A DNA stretch of 26,844 bases from Choristocarpus tenellus KU-1152 (GCA_964200185.2 CAXNAD020000160.1:1-26844), one strand, 5' to 3'. Positions 15,477-26,483 are shown, numbered from the stretch's first letter. Made by a program: numbers and translations. Notes: generated from the letters alone by a model not told the origin.

Positions 15477-17101
15477 ACCGTGGACGGATTGTGTGCTCCA
15501 CACCACTGAGAACACCAATAACTCCAAATTGACCTATACTCCTCAGTTGCTACTTCAAGTATGGATGCCAATCAGTGCAGAACACTTGAGCTGCATACCC
15601 CATCCTGAGAGAAGAACCAAATGCAACCAGTTAGCTCTTTCTCCTCGTGGTAGAAAGTCTAGATACTCTATGGAGCTTCCAAAACTGAGGGGGAAAGAAA
15701 TCCGGAGATGGCCAAGGAGAGAGGACACCATAAAATCCTTAAGAGAGTTTGATGAAACACAAAGAGATGCTCTCCCCATGCAGGTGGACAGAGGAAAGAA
15801 AGGGAAGTGTTTATGGAAAGTTGGCTGCATCGAGAAAAAATATGCAACATGAAGCCAAAATGCTGTGATGGAATGACGATTATAGGTTGTTCCAGGTAGA
15901 GCTATGGTGTAGGTTACCCTGGGTATGAGGGTGTGGTCAGAGGGGAATAGATTAGGGGGGGGGGGTGATCCAAGGGAGCACGGTCTTGTTCTGAATCAGA
16001 ATCAAGGAGGTTTGGGTCCAAACTGGTGGAGAGGGATGGGATGGAAAAGAGCCCGAAGTTAGGATGGCGAAGGGAGCTAAGGTAGATAGGGTCCAAGTAG
16101 AATGTCTGTGTGGCTGGGGTTGGACTATGTCAAGAATATGCTTGACCATTTGTGAGAATATGATTTGAAGTAATATTTTATGTACGCACAGACAATAATG
16201 CGGGACATTCGGGATATTTATAGGTGGGGTATTTGACCAGAAGTAATCGGCAGAATGTTAGAGTCGAAGTGTTTCTGACGTGTACTAGATAACTATTTAG
16301 TCATTTGGTATTCTGAGTCATTTACTGTAAGGCTTGGTGAACCCCATCTACTGATGGTGTCTCACTCTCTTCTCAACTGTGATCCAAGCTAATAAACAAT
16401 AATATAACTGGTTGTGTGGGATAACAGATCGTCAAGGACAGCTTGACAGACATTATGCTCAAATGTATCACACAAAGAGGAAGGAGAGATCTAGGCGCAA
16501 CATGTGGTTAGTGGGATGGGGCATTGGGCATTGGGAACTAGAGAGGTAGAGGCCAGAGGTGCAGTCCAGGTAGAGGGGAGGCAAACCGGGAAGAGATAGG
16601 ATGGATTCATCAATCGGGGAGAGGCAGATAGAGCAATGCTCTGTGACAATGGGCAAGGGTCAGGTCCCATGCGGGACAGATTGATGTATCTGGTGGTTTC
16701 TCCAGTCGGGATGTTGACGCAAGTGAGATCTCCTGTGTCTTCCAGTGAGCTTTCAGTGTTGCTGACTCCTCCCTTTACGCTGGAAATATTTTTCTTGATC
16801 CCCATGAAACCATCACAATCCCGCAGCCTCTATCAAACCCTCATAAGAGTTTCTGCTTGGTTCCTCAAAGCATCGTCAGGTGGTCCTCTGTTCCTGAAGA
16901 CACTTGGAGCATGGTCAGCATACACTGTCTCGTAGTGCAAAAACATGATAAAATATTACATTGTGCACTATGACATAACGACATTGAACTAGCAACAGCG
17001 ATGTATTCAGCAATCAGGGCTTTTCTTCAGTCCGGGCGGCAGATATCATGGCTGGGCTTGAGGGCATGCAAGCATTTGAAAGGTATGGTCAAGCCCTGGC
17101 C
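15477..17101. other. Region without a recognisable gene
   Basis: It holds low-complexity Pro/Ser/Leu-rich minus-strand frames (15914-16149, 16468-16805) and a basic + frame (15493-15852), none matching a family I know. A G12 run lies near 15955-15966. It could include the 5' portion of the non-LTR element on the minus strand, but nothing proves it. Confidence 0.45.
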
Positions 17102-17364
17102 AGTCAAAGTATCTTAGAGGGTAGAGCCCCGGCCGATTGAGGACCAAAATTCAATATTGCGATTTTGATGTAATTTTGGCTATCGTGTTAGGACGTGCCA
17201 ATATTCTTGTTCTGGGCATACGCATGATACCTACTCCAAAAAAGTATACATTTTACCTACTCCGAAACATTTCGGAGTAGGAAAATGTTACAAAAACCCC
17301 GTGGGAAGCCAAGTACCAAACGGACAAACAGGGTAAAACTCGTACCCTCTAAGATACTTTCACT
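17102..17364 (+). mobile_element. MITE family 'AAAGTATCT', copy 1 (263 bp)
   Basis: The left end AGTCAAAGTATCTTAGAGGG and the inverse right end (CCCTCTAAGATACTTTCACT) form a terminal inverted repeat of about 22 bp. Inside are the subterminal inverted pieces GRTTGGGGACC and ACCAAACGGAC, and a central palindrome CCTACTCCGAAA-CATTTCGGAGTAGG near 17256-17281. No coding capacity. Nearly the same length as the copy at 24278. The target duplication is unclear; flanks read CCAG and CTCTG. Confidence 0.85.
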
Positions 17365-18539
17365 CTGACATAACTTTTTGTTTGGTACTAGCCACCTCAC
17401 AGTACAACCATGTTGAAAAATGTTAACAGGAATTGACCCAGTCAATATGTCTCAATTTTTCAAATATATGAGGGAATAGCATGTTTATCATATATCCTCT
17501 CTTTCCTGTCGATGTGATGAGATAACCATTATTAGGATAGGACCAGGCCAGCTTTGTACCATCTGTGTTTCTAGGTAACTTCAGGTCAGTCTATGGCCTG
17601 GTCTGGATACAACATCTGACAGTCCTTACGTGGATATGTCAGAAACATTGGAACTAGTCCACCCTGTGGACTGGTCCCCTCTCATTTGCCCTTCATGTTG
17701 AACGGTCCTTTATATAATGCCCTAAATTTTCCAGTCTAAACATACACCAGTTATGCTCATTGTATTCAGTGAAATGTGAATCATGTCCACGTTATGATAT
17801 GAGAAAAAGGGCTATGTTGTCCAAGGTGTGTACTTATGGAGTGCTTCATATTCATTTGTAAAGATAGTTCTGTCGACTTGGATACAAACTTGGGTGCTGA
17901 GCAAATAATGCACAGTGTGGAATAATACCTGTGAACCCCGTACCATCAAAGTGATGTAATAATGTCCTGTCCATGATTATCACTTGGAACGACACGACTG
18001 CAGCATGTGCTGTTCATCTCTTGAATGGTGACTATGATAACTGCTAACATTCAAGTACAAGCGATGCAGCACAGGATGAGAAGAAACACATGCATCAAGG
18101 AAGGCTTAGTGATAGAAACTCATGAGATATGAGGGCCCTATATATACATCTCTCATAGAGTGAATCTTCCGATAGTAGAGTTGGACAGGTACAATAAAAC
18201 ACATCAAATGAATGGAAGTACTTCCTCCATTCAGAATTTAATGTAGCATAACTTCTGCAAGCTCGGTTCTTGCCCAGGAACGGCCCACATGTGATAAACC
18301 CTCTAGAAGAAATTTGTTCTCATATAGATTAGGAGGCGTGCAACGTTTGAGATGATGGGTTATCATGACTGTGGAAGATCACCAGTGCGAAGTCGACCAA
18401 GTCGCATTTGATCGGCGTAAAAAACCCAGTGAAACTGTCAAATTGGGTGTTTATTAGGATGCGTAGGATGAACGCCCCCCTGTCGTTCAAGTGGCTTACT
18501 CATCCCGCCTTCACTTGTCGTTCCTAATTCCTTAGCCCA
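17365..18539. other. Intergenic region, no gene recognised
   Basis: AT-rich sequence with no frame of interest. A TATA-like CCTATATATACATC lies near 18138-18151, but no matching gene start is evident downstream other than the dead transposase. It may include the 5' non-coding part of that transposon. Confidence 0.45.
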
Positions 18540-19079
18540 GAAACCCAGACTCAAACACATCGACAAAGAACAGGATAGTTGCGCGATGCCTGGAGGTGAG
18601 AGAGCGTGATACTTGAATGCCTTCGGGGACGGTGGTGTCCATCGCAGAGGACTTAGAAATTTCCTGAATTACTGTGTTCCATCATCTGGTATGACAGCCA
18701 GATTCCGCAGGGTGAATTCATGGACCTTGTAAGACATTACAAGGGGTGATGCGACCACTTTGTAAGCACCTTCAACATTTGGGATGTCCCATCAGTACAC
18801 TGAATATCCTTCCACAAATGGGTGCCCAAAGTTGGGGTCTCCCTTGCCTTGTTGTGGGATCTGTGCAAGTGTGAGAAGGTCAACAAGGTCGAGTGGTGGA
18901 TTAAGCCAGGCCTCTCAGTGCAGTAGAAAAAGCCAACTGGGTGGGTTTTGTCATCAGCCACACGCACAGGAGGGGGGGGAGTGGGGTACTGGTGGCGATC
19001 AATATGAATGGGTGCATGTGGACGAGAAGTGGCTTTACATCCTCAAAGATTGGCAAGGTGTGTATCTGCACCCTACTGA

Positions 19080-19317
19080 TCAAAGTATCTTAAAGGGTAG
19101 ACCCGCGTCCGTTTGGGGACCAAATCCAATGTTGAGATTTTGATGTAATTAAGACTATTGTGTTAGGAAGTTTCAATATCCTTGTTCCGGACACACCTTT
19201 ACATCACATACACATTTTACCTACTCCGAAACATTTTGGAAACCCAAAGGAAGCAAAGTCACAAACGGACAAACAGGGTAAAACTCGAAGAACCCTCTAA
19301 GATACATGGGCACAGAG
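19080..19317 (+). mobile_element. MITE family 'AAAGTATCT', copy 2, partial
   Basis: The left end TCAAAGTATCTTAAAGGGTA is intact. The interior follows copy 1 (GTCCGTTTGGGGACC, the TTACCTACTCCGAAACATTT half of the central palindrome) but the second half of the palindrome is deleted. The right end is degraded to CCCTCTAAGATACATGGG near 19293-19310. It is joined almost directly to copy 3. Confidence 0.82.
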
Positions 19318-19559
19318 AGTGAAAGTATCTTTTCCCCTGTTTGTTCATTTGGGGCTTGGCTTCCCATGGGTTTTTAGTGACATTGTACCTACTCCGAAAT
19401 GTTTCGGAGTAGGTAAAATGTATACGTTAAGAAAAGGTGTTTCCGGAACAAGGATACTGACATCTCCTAACAGAGATAGTAGCCAAATTGCATCAAAATT
19501 GCAACATTGGATTTTGGTCCCCAATTGGACGCGGCTCTACCCTTTAAGATAATTTGACT
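19318..19559 (-). mobile_element. MITE family 'AAAGTATCT', copy 3, inverted
   Basis: It lies in reverse orientation to copies 1, 2 and 4, from AGTGAAAGTATCTT (19318) to AAGATAATTTGACT (19559). It has the complete central palindrome CCTACTCCGAAATG-TTTCGGAGTAGG (near 19388-19413). A short deletion has removed the GAGGGTA part of one terminus. With copy 2 it forms a large imperfect inverted repeat. Confidence 0.82.
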
Positions 19560-19978
19560 CAGAATAAGCATACATGTTCCTTGCAGCTGTGACCTGACCT
19601 AGGAAGCTCTCCAATGGGTTGTGGTTCGATGGGAAAATCGGGATCTGGCCAATCGTGAACACTAAGGTTGCTCAGCGTTCCAGCAAACACAGCCCCAAGG
19701 GAAACAAGGTGCTTATGCCAGCTGCGGTGGATGGGAGAGGTACAAGAAGCTAATGATCGATGATATCATCCTGGCAATCAAGGCCCGCATGCCTAGGCCA
19801 GAAGGACACATTGTCTTTGTTCGGCAGGATGGGACAAAGCCATACACCAAGGGGGCGGGATCATGGAGTCAATTGAGGAGGCATCAGGGAACAACATTTC
19901 ATAGAGACCCAGCCAGCCGACTCACCTGACCTCAACGACCTGGGATTAATCTATTCCATTCCATCCAGGGTCAAAGTA

Positions 19979-20206
19979 AGTGAGAGGTACCCAGAGTTGC
20001 ATTTTAAGGATGTAAGGAAATATGGTAATATTTGACTTATTTTCCAAAATGTACAGGATTTTTTCTGGATCGTTGAAATGTTTCAAACAATAGAGAAATG
20101 AACCATCTTAAGTCAAATTTAGAACTTCATAAAAATATGGGTGAATTGCAATAGATTGAAAAACTGGCTTACAATCAAAACAAAATCCTGGGTACCTCTT
20201 GTTCAC
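19979..20206. mobile_element. TA-flanked MITE-like element, 228 bp, inside transposase copy B
   Basis: The left end AGTGAGAGGTACCCAG and, read inverted, the right end GTGAACAAGAGGTACCCAG share GTGA and AGGTACCCAG. TA flanks both sides (19977-19978, 20207-20208). Removing it brings the SRVK end of the catalytic core next to the YDSQQL..EELVKV tail expected in this transposase. No coding. Confidence 0.75.
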
Positions 20207-20443
20207 TATGACTCCCAGCAACTGTAGGAAGACGTGGGAGTGACCAACACAGAGGAGTTGGTGAAGGTGACAATGGAGGTGTTCAATGTGTACCCCTGGA
20301 AGACACTAAAGTACATCTGGCAGAGCCTCTTTTGGAATTAAGTGTCAAGTGTGCTGGGATCTAAGGGTGATGCCTTAATAATTCCCCATCTTAGCAAGGA
20401 AATGGCTGAGAAGGCGGGCAAGCTCCCCCAAATGCCCGAGTGA

Positions 20444-21762
20444 AAGCAGCAAAATACTGTGCTGGAAGGAAGCTTTGTAAGGCTTTGGGGGGTATATCAT
20501 AGATAAGTGTAGGCTACTCCATTTTAGTTGAGATTTTGGTGTGCGACCTTTTATTATCTGCATAATTCACCCATAAAATATGAACATGTGAAAAAACTTG
20601 CTTCTTTACCAGGGCTGCAAAAGTTACATCACATTTAATTCCAAGCAGAGGAAGTATAATCAGTAAACTTGGCAATAATTGCACTTCTCCAATAATACTT
20701 CGTTGCACTAGGACTCCTCTTAGTTAATATGTGGCATATAAGGCAATGTACGATTAAATGTGGATAAACAACATTAACATGCACAACAACAGTTTCAAGT
20801 GTTCCAGAGTGTTACCTACAACCGGATAGCAACACCTGGGGTTCAACTTTGACAAAGTCCCTCCAAGTTAGCACTGGATGCACTCTGTCTGGATGCATAA
20901 CAAAAAACTCAACAAAAAAATTGTACCAGAGCTAAAAGGTAGCACACAATCAGATGTTTCCTCTCCCCAGCACAAACAAAAGGTGCACTTGCCCTTAAGT
21001 CATGGGAACTCAACTATGGCAGGTACTGTAAATGGGTATTTCCCTCCCCTCTCAAACAGAACTCGGAACAGTTGTGCACTGAGACAATACATGCTGATGC
21101 TAAAACAAGGGGAGATATTGGGCAATACTGTACATACTCCTCATGCATAAAGCTCTGCAAAAAAAAAAGCTAAGATGGGTTCATTCATCATAATCCTTCC
21201 TAGGTGTCCATCACCTCCAAGGTCAATAGCAGTATGTCTTCTCCCTTCCCAAGGCCCAAAAGTAATTTCTGGTGTGGAGGAAGTGTTCAAAATAATTTCT
21301 TCCTGGTTCATGCACACAATGTCGTTACATCCATTGTCTGCCAGGTAAACCGGAAACACACAAGAGTATCCACACGCCTCCCTTCCTTGAGTTACGCACT
21401 TCTTTCAGACAAAAAACTCCAAATCACATTCCACTACCAGTGATCTTCAAGAGTCACAAGAGTGACTGCATTGTTCACTGTGGAACAGGTACGCATAAGA
21501 CATCTCAGGTTCCACCTTCAAACAACTCCACGCACAGCAGAAGTAGCTAGGTGAAACAATGGGATCAGCATCTACCATCATGACCCAATCTACCGCTCAG
21601 GAAAATCCTGCACCGGCACAACCGCATGCTTTAGCTGTAACAGATCACTTCTTCCCCTATTCCCTCTTGCTCTCGCCAAGCACATATTCTGCTTCCCACT
21701 CCTCTTGAATGCCTGTACATGCATGTTTGTCGCATGCGCCTAAGAGTCAAATCGAATTTCCT
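20444..21762. other. Region between transposase copy B and the TLDc gene, no gene recognised
   Basis: It probably contains the 3' UTR of the minus-strand TLDc gene. Small frames (20878-21150 +, 21141-21359 -) have no recognisable motifs. Confidence 0.5.
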
Positions 21763-21858
21763 TTATACCAAGGGCCTTGTGGTGTGTCCTCGAAGAATCT
21801 TTCGTAGACGCTCCAAGCGGGCTCCCGTTTCTGTATCAGCAGTGGTGAAACCCCAAAT
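21763..21858 (-). CDS. TLDc gene, terminal exon
   Basis: Follows acceptor CTGCTAG and begins ATT TGG GGT TTC (IWGF), the last conserved strand of the TLDc fold, in phase 0. A basic helix ARLERLRKILRGH follows before the TAA at 21763-21765. Confidence 0.85.
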   Translation of the reverse strand: MWGFTTADTETGARLERLRKILRGHTTRPLV

Positions 21859-24800
21859 CTAGCAGAGCAAGCATAGAGGTGGGTAAGGTGGAGGCAAGTT
21901 GGACATGGGCAGAGATACAAGAGTATGTAAAATGGGGGAGGGGGAGGAGGCTAGTCCTCAGTGGATGATCAACTGTATCTCTCAGCTGAGGGTAGACCAA
22001 TCCAATCCCGCCTCAATCACACCAGGGAGAGTATGCAGAGCACAACACAAGATGAGACCTAAACCATGTGGTTTCATAACCTGAAACTCTTGGAGCAAGA
22101 TATACAAAGATCAACAGCTGTTTCGGGACAATGCACCTGGAAAGCACACAAAACATCCTTGTCTCCCAATTCCTGTCTTTCTAAGCTAATAAGTTACCAA
22201 GAAAGGAGAAACTCTGGTTGTAAACTAACTTTGGACAAATTGCACAGACCCAACAGAATTATATGCTTGCTTCTTACTTCTATGGCAGAACAGAAAGCTA
22301 ACACGGGAACATCTCAGTAATGGAGGTCAGGTTCTTCAAAAACAACTCTACCCCTTGAAGGACTAAAATATTCAGCACTTTCACAAGCCCCCAAATCATT
22401 TCACAGCGGAAAAACAAGCAGTGCAGGCTCGTCCCTTTCCATCCACCGAGCCTCCCACAAGTCATCCCAAATACCCCAAAAGAGATTAAATGTCATACAT
22501 ACACCCTTTTAGTCAGTGTGTTTACCTCGATGTTGCACACTTCGAATTCCTGCTTGGAGCAGAGGGGGGGATTATCAAATGTTCTGCACCTGGCAGTGGT
22601 TACAACAAGTAGGAACAAAAAACAAAAAAAAGCGTGGTGAACAGAACAGTAGTGGAAAAACAGGAGCTGGCCAAGTTCTATCGGAGGTCAACATTGGGGG
22701 CATGGGGAAAGACAACATGTACCGTACCGGTAGCATAAAGCTATTAGAGAGAAAGACTGCAAGCAGATAAGAGGCGGTTCTTGTGACAGCGAGGATGTTG
22801 TGGGATATGAAAGCCCAGAAGAACATGCACAACACCATCAAATTTACAACAAACGAGCACACTACATGAACAGAGTACCAAAATATCGCTTGGGCAAATA
22901 AGAAACACGTCACAGATACAAATCTTCCTGGCTTTGGTATCACCCACACAAGCAATGTCAAGTACGGTATAGCCAAGGTTAGGGGTGGGGAAAGGTGAAG
23001 TATGGTATCTTGAAGCATATCTGTACAGGGAGCACCATGATACTAAAAGGTCATACATGCAACTTTAACAAAGTCTATGTTGTTTCTGGATAGGTTGCTC
23101 ACAGTACAGACACACACAAAATCCAACAGACATCAAGAACGTGACCCCTTGATAAGCCCCATCTTCATTCTTACCCATTCCAAAACTGGACAACTAGGCA
23201 AGGGCCTCCATCAGGACATCTTTTTCTATCCATTCTGTGATGTATTGTTCAGATGCATATGTTTATGTCCTGAGCTCTGTCAAATTGCGCTGGCCCTATG
23301 ATTTTCCCCATCCCCACAAAACTCATAGTACCTTGCAAGTCATCATTACACGCACTCACATTCCTGTGCTTCCCTTCATGAAGTCCTCTCCTATGAAGAG
23401 GCCAAAGTTTCCTCCTCCCCCGCCCATGCCCAAGCTGTTGTCTGTACTGTACTGAAAGTAGGTGTTCATCCCTGACCATACATAACTTGTCACATCTCCA
23501 TCCAAGAGGGCAATTTTCCTCCTCCCTCCCTTCACCACATTATGTCCCTCTCCTCCACCAAGATCTCTGTCTCTATCAAGGTCACCTGACCCTCTTCCAT
23601 AGCCTTCACTTTGTACCACTCCTTTCTCAAGCATTGCCCTGTCTCCACAACTGGGAATGTTACCATCCTCTGACTCACTTGGAACAACCCCCTTCCAACC
23701 TTCGCTTGTCTCTCCCTTCTCAGTCTCTTCCGCTCCCGTCATGCTCACAACCGCATCTCCCAAAGCAGAAGTGCCTGTTTGTACAGAGTCAGACCCTGCA
23801 TTGGTCAGCTTCCTGACTCCAGATATTCTGAACAGAAAGCTTTCACCTGTGCCATAATACTGGGGTGGGAGGGGGTACAAATGAAACAGAAAAAGAGGGG
23901 ATGGTTCAAGCATTAAACATCATGTAAGACAAGAGGGGAGATGAGACTGGGGAGGGCAACAAGGATCGCACTATAGGCACGCAGTGCTATTACCAACTTG
24001 GATAGGGTTGGGGGCTGGTTTGTGTTGGTGGCACAGTTAAACAGATATGAAATCATACAGACAGCAATTTTGAGTATATAATTCAAAACGTACAGCGATA
24101 GACTTCATCTTGTCATATCGTCTCCCCGATCCTGCATATTCTAATCAGAAGTTGAATCAGCATTTCAGCAGTGACCCCCGCCCCCAAAATAGCCCTATCC
24201 CTGGTAAGGTTAGGAGAGGAGGAACAAGCAAAACGAAGCTGTTGTGACAACACAGCGGTCTAAGAATGTGTATGCTGAGTCAAAGTATCTCGGTGGGTAG
24301 AGCCATGTCCGTTTGGCGACCAAAATCCAAAGTCGAAACGTTGATGTAATTTTGGCTATTGTGTTTGTTAGGAAGTGTCAATATCCATGTTTCAGACACA
24401 TCTTTTCATAGTGTATGCATTTTACCTACTCCAAAACATTTCGGAGTAGGTAAAATGTCGTAAAAAAAAAAATGTAGGAAGCCAGGCCCCAAATGGACAA
24501 GCGGGGAAAAATTCCTACCCTCTAAGATACCTTCACACTGCTTGTAGGGGAGGGTTGCAATGCAAAGCGCAATGTTGGGGGTGTTTGCACATGGGCTGCC
24601 GAATGAAACTCATTGTACACTATATTCTTCATACTAGAGGGAATTTAAAATGCCACTCTCAACAACACAGAAGTCCAGTGTGCTATCATACTGAGCAGAA
24701 AGTGGAAAATAGTCTTAGAGTTTGACCAACTTTGTCCTCGATTTTGTTTACGAACAGTCCACACAGAATATAAAAGTTACCAAACACCTTACTGTATGTC

Positions 24801-26483
24801 CTTGTGTAGGTACATGCCCCGGAGTACACAATACTTACAGGTAGGACAGGGAAGAGGAGAGGAGGTGAGGCCAATATAATGCAAGCCAAGATATTGTACA
24901 GACATCTGATGGTAAGACTGTTACATATTGTCTAGACTAAAGAGACCTTAGGGTACAAACCAGCATGGTGCCAACGCAACAGTAACACTAAGAGAACGGA
25001 AAGCTTTAGTTGGGCAGAACAGCCATACCTTGGGACTGATTTTCCATGTCGCCGAGGCGAAACCTCCGAAAACTTCCCCATTCATGGCTTCTACCACAAT
25101 GTAGGTTGGAGACTCTTCCTTGGTCCTATCATAGAACTGTATGTGACTGGCACCATCCCTGATTCCTCATTTCCATTGCATTTTCGCAGTGTCATTCATT
25201 TGCCACCAGCCACAGGAAGCACCCGTTTCCATTTGGCACCGAGTTCCATAATTGTTCATTTCATTCCATCATTATTGCATGCCATTCAACATCAGTATAT
25301 GACAGGTGAGATTATGAATGTACATAAACTATGAGAGAGCGGAAGAGGAGAAAAGCAAGGCATATACCTAGAGCATATATAGATGGAAGCACAGCGGCTT
25401 TACATAAGTCGAGGGTTGGAGGAAGCAAGATTTGTGCACACGCAGGCCTTGGGAGAATGTTCGGAAGGGAAGGGAATACCACACAATAGAGAATGGTGCC
25501 ATTGATTGTAAACTGGTGAGCATTGAGAACATTTGCACATGTATGTGAGAGAGAGTAAGGTGCATACTGAATTTGAGGCATATGCAGTATAATATGGTAT
25601 GATGCTTTGCCAAGCAAGCTGAAAGGTTAAGTCAGGGTTAGGTATGTTGCAGTTGACGGCCAAGTGGGTGGTGGTTTTCATAGAGGGAACAGGCAATTGT
25701 GGTGTAAAATGCTCAAGTGAGGAAGGTGGGGTGTGTGCATGGACTCATGATATGTCACAAGGGATGGTTGAGATGTACCAGGTGGTATGATGTTGTGTGA
25801 TATTTCCCTTGTCAAATGCCATCTTGACACACATTTAGCTAAAAATACTTGTTCAAAATACTGGGGATACTTCAAAGGAAATAGTATATTTATTAGTGGT
25901 ACAGATATGGCTGCTCATAGAGGTCTCTAGATAAAATGAACAAGCAACATACTATTACTCTTATCTACCCTCTTGATGATATGCACATACGCAGAGTAAA
26001 ACAAGAGCCACTCCAAGATGAAGGGGGGGAAAAAAGAAGAAGCAACATCTACACCAATGAAATGGCTTAGTTGTAGCACAGTGGGCCAATGGGATGCGTT
26101 TGCAGTGCAACATATCATCCTCCCCTACTCACTCAACCTCATCACTGCTGAAATCCCACATCCCATCCAAAACGCACCCATCCAAACCTGAAAGTGCTGT
26201 ACAACATCACCCAGTTGTACCCCCTGCAGTGTTCTGGAAGAGCAGCTTCTAACTTTCCCATGGTACCCAGAGAAATTATGTCACTACCACCTGCAACCAG
26301 TCCCGGTACTTGCAACTTTTGCCTCTGCCTATCCTGGGGCTTTGGCGAAGTGGCTGGTGACAATGACATTGCGCCACGTTCTCGACCCAGAGACGAGATG
26401 GCAACAACCTCCTCTGCTACCCCCTCCCCATCACACAATGATGGGTCAGAATGGTGTGTGGGAACTCTCAATATGTCTACCAC
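21763..26483 (-). CDS. TLDc-domain protein (OXR1/NCOA7/TBC1D24 superfamily), five exons seen
   Basis: Exons on the minus strand: about 26483-26188, 25158-25029, 23859-23360, 22589-22526, 21858-21763. All introns are GT-AG and phases 2, 0, 2, 0 agree at every junction. The joined protein reads through the whole TLDc fold in order: LPEHCRGYNWVMLYSTF, DGASHIQFYDR, PTYIVVEAMNGEVFGGFASA, YYGTGESFLFRI, SYVWSGMNTYFQY, LGMGGGGGNFGLFIGEDFMK, CRTFDNPPLCSKQEFEV and a final IWGF, then about 27 residues to the stop. By family knowledge TLDc proteins act in oxidative-stress protection and bind V-ATPase; which role applies here is inference. Oddities are a low-complexity insert of about 110 residues inside the domain and a MITE in intron 2. 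The 5' end is unresolved: the first exon frame opens after a TGA just upstream of 26483, and earlier exons may lie beyond. Confidence 0.9.
22526..22589 (-). CDS. TLDc gene, exon 4 (64 nt)
   Basis: Acceptor CTGCCAG upstream and donor GTAAAC downstream on the minus strand. It encodes CRTFDNPPLCSKQEFEVCNI, an almost consensus TLDc segment. The first base completes the Met codon split at 23360. Confidence 0.9.
23360..23859 (-). CDS. TLDc gene, exon 3 with low-complexity insert
   Basis: It starts after acceptor CACCCCAG with YYGTGESFLFRI and ends with GEDFMKGSTG before donor GTGAGT (23354-23359), phase 2. Between the two conserved blocks, positions 23494-23823 encode about 110 residues rich in Gly, Ser, Glu and Asp, where TLDc proteins usually have a short loop. 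I see no convincing donor/acceptor pair that would splice it out. Confidence 0.88.
24278..24539 (+). mobile_element. MITE family 'AAAGTATCT', copy 4 (262 bp), in TLDc intron 2
   Basis: The left end AGTCAAAGTATCTCGGTGGG and the right end CCCTCTAAGATACCTTCACA mirror copy 1. The interior has GTCCGTTTGGCGACC, the central palindrome CCTACTCCAAAA-CATTTCGGAGTAGG (near 24425-24450) and CCCCAAATGGAC. It lies wholly within the intron between exons 2 and 3, in antisense orientation to the gene as defined by the other copies. Confidence 0.85.
25029..25158 (-). CDS. TLDc gene, exon 2
   Basis: Acceptor AATCAG upstream and donor GTATGG downstream (minus strand). It encodes DGASHIQFYDR, then PTYIVVEAMNGEVFGGFASA and TWKISPK. 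The first base completes an Arg codon (AG|G), giving the family's YST.RDG sequence across the junction. Confidence 0.9.
26188..26483 (-). CDS. TLDc gene, most 5' exon seen
   Basis: It ends LEAALPEHCRGYNWVMLYST before donor GTTTGG (26182-26187), phase 2. Upstream is a variable Ser/Pro/Gln-rich stretch in the same frame. The upstream boundary is uncertain; an acceptor such as GGTAG near 26478-26482 is possible. No convincing ATG start is fixed. Confidence 0.75.

Larger units (their letters stand above)
18540..20443 (+). pseudogene. Tc1/mariner-like transposase, broken copy B, with two insertions
   Basis: The N-terminal frame reads KNRIVARCLEV then, after a stop, GTVVSIAEDLEIS, a helix-turn-helix (18556-18670). 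Next comes a shifted AIKPAL-like helix near 18900. Then YEWVHVDEKWLYILKDWQG (19009-19065) carries the intact first catalytic Asp. The gene breaks at 19080 and resumes after 19559 with YMFLAAVT..RKLSNGLWFD and GKIGIWPIVNTKVAQRSSKH. IVFVRQDGTKPYTKG (second Asp, near 19830) follows, then a frameshift and SPDLNDLG (near 19925-19950). A second insertion sits at 19979-20206. The tail TEELVKVTMEVFNVYPWKTL, IWQSLFWN and KEMAEKAGKLPQMPE ends at the stop 20441-20443. Same family as copy A but clearly diverged from it. Confidence 0.85.

Noticed and set aside
17256-17281. Central palindrome read as a transcription terminator
   Set aside because: The same palindrome recurs inside several copies of one MITE family and is part of the repeat; a bacterial-type terminator makes no sense in this eukaryotic context.
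18138-18151. TATA-like promoter element
   Set aside because: No intact gene begins downstream on the + strand, only a dead transposase; AT-rich sequence produces such matches by chance.
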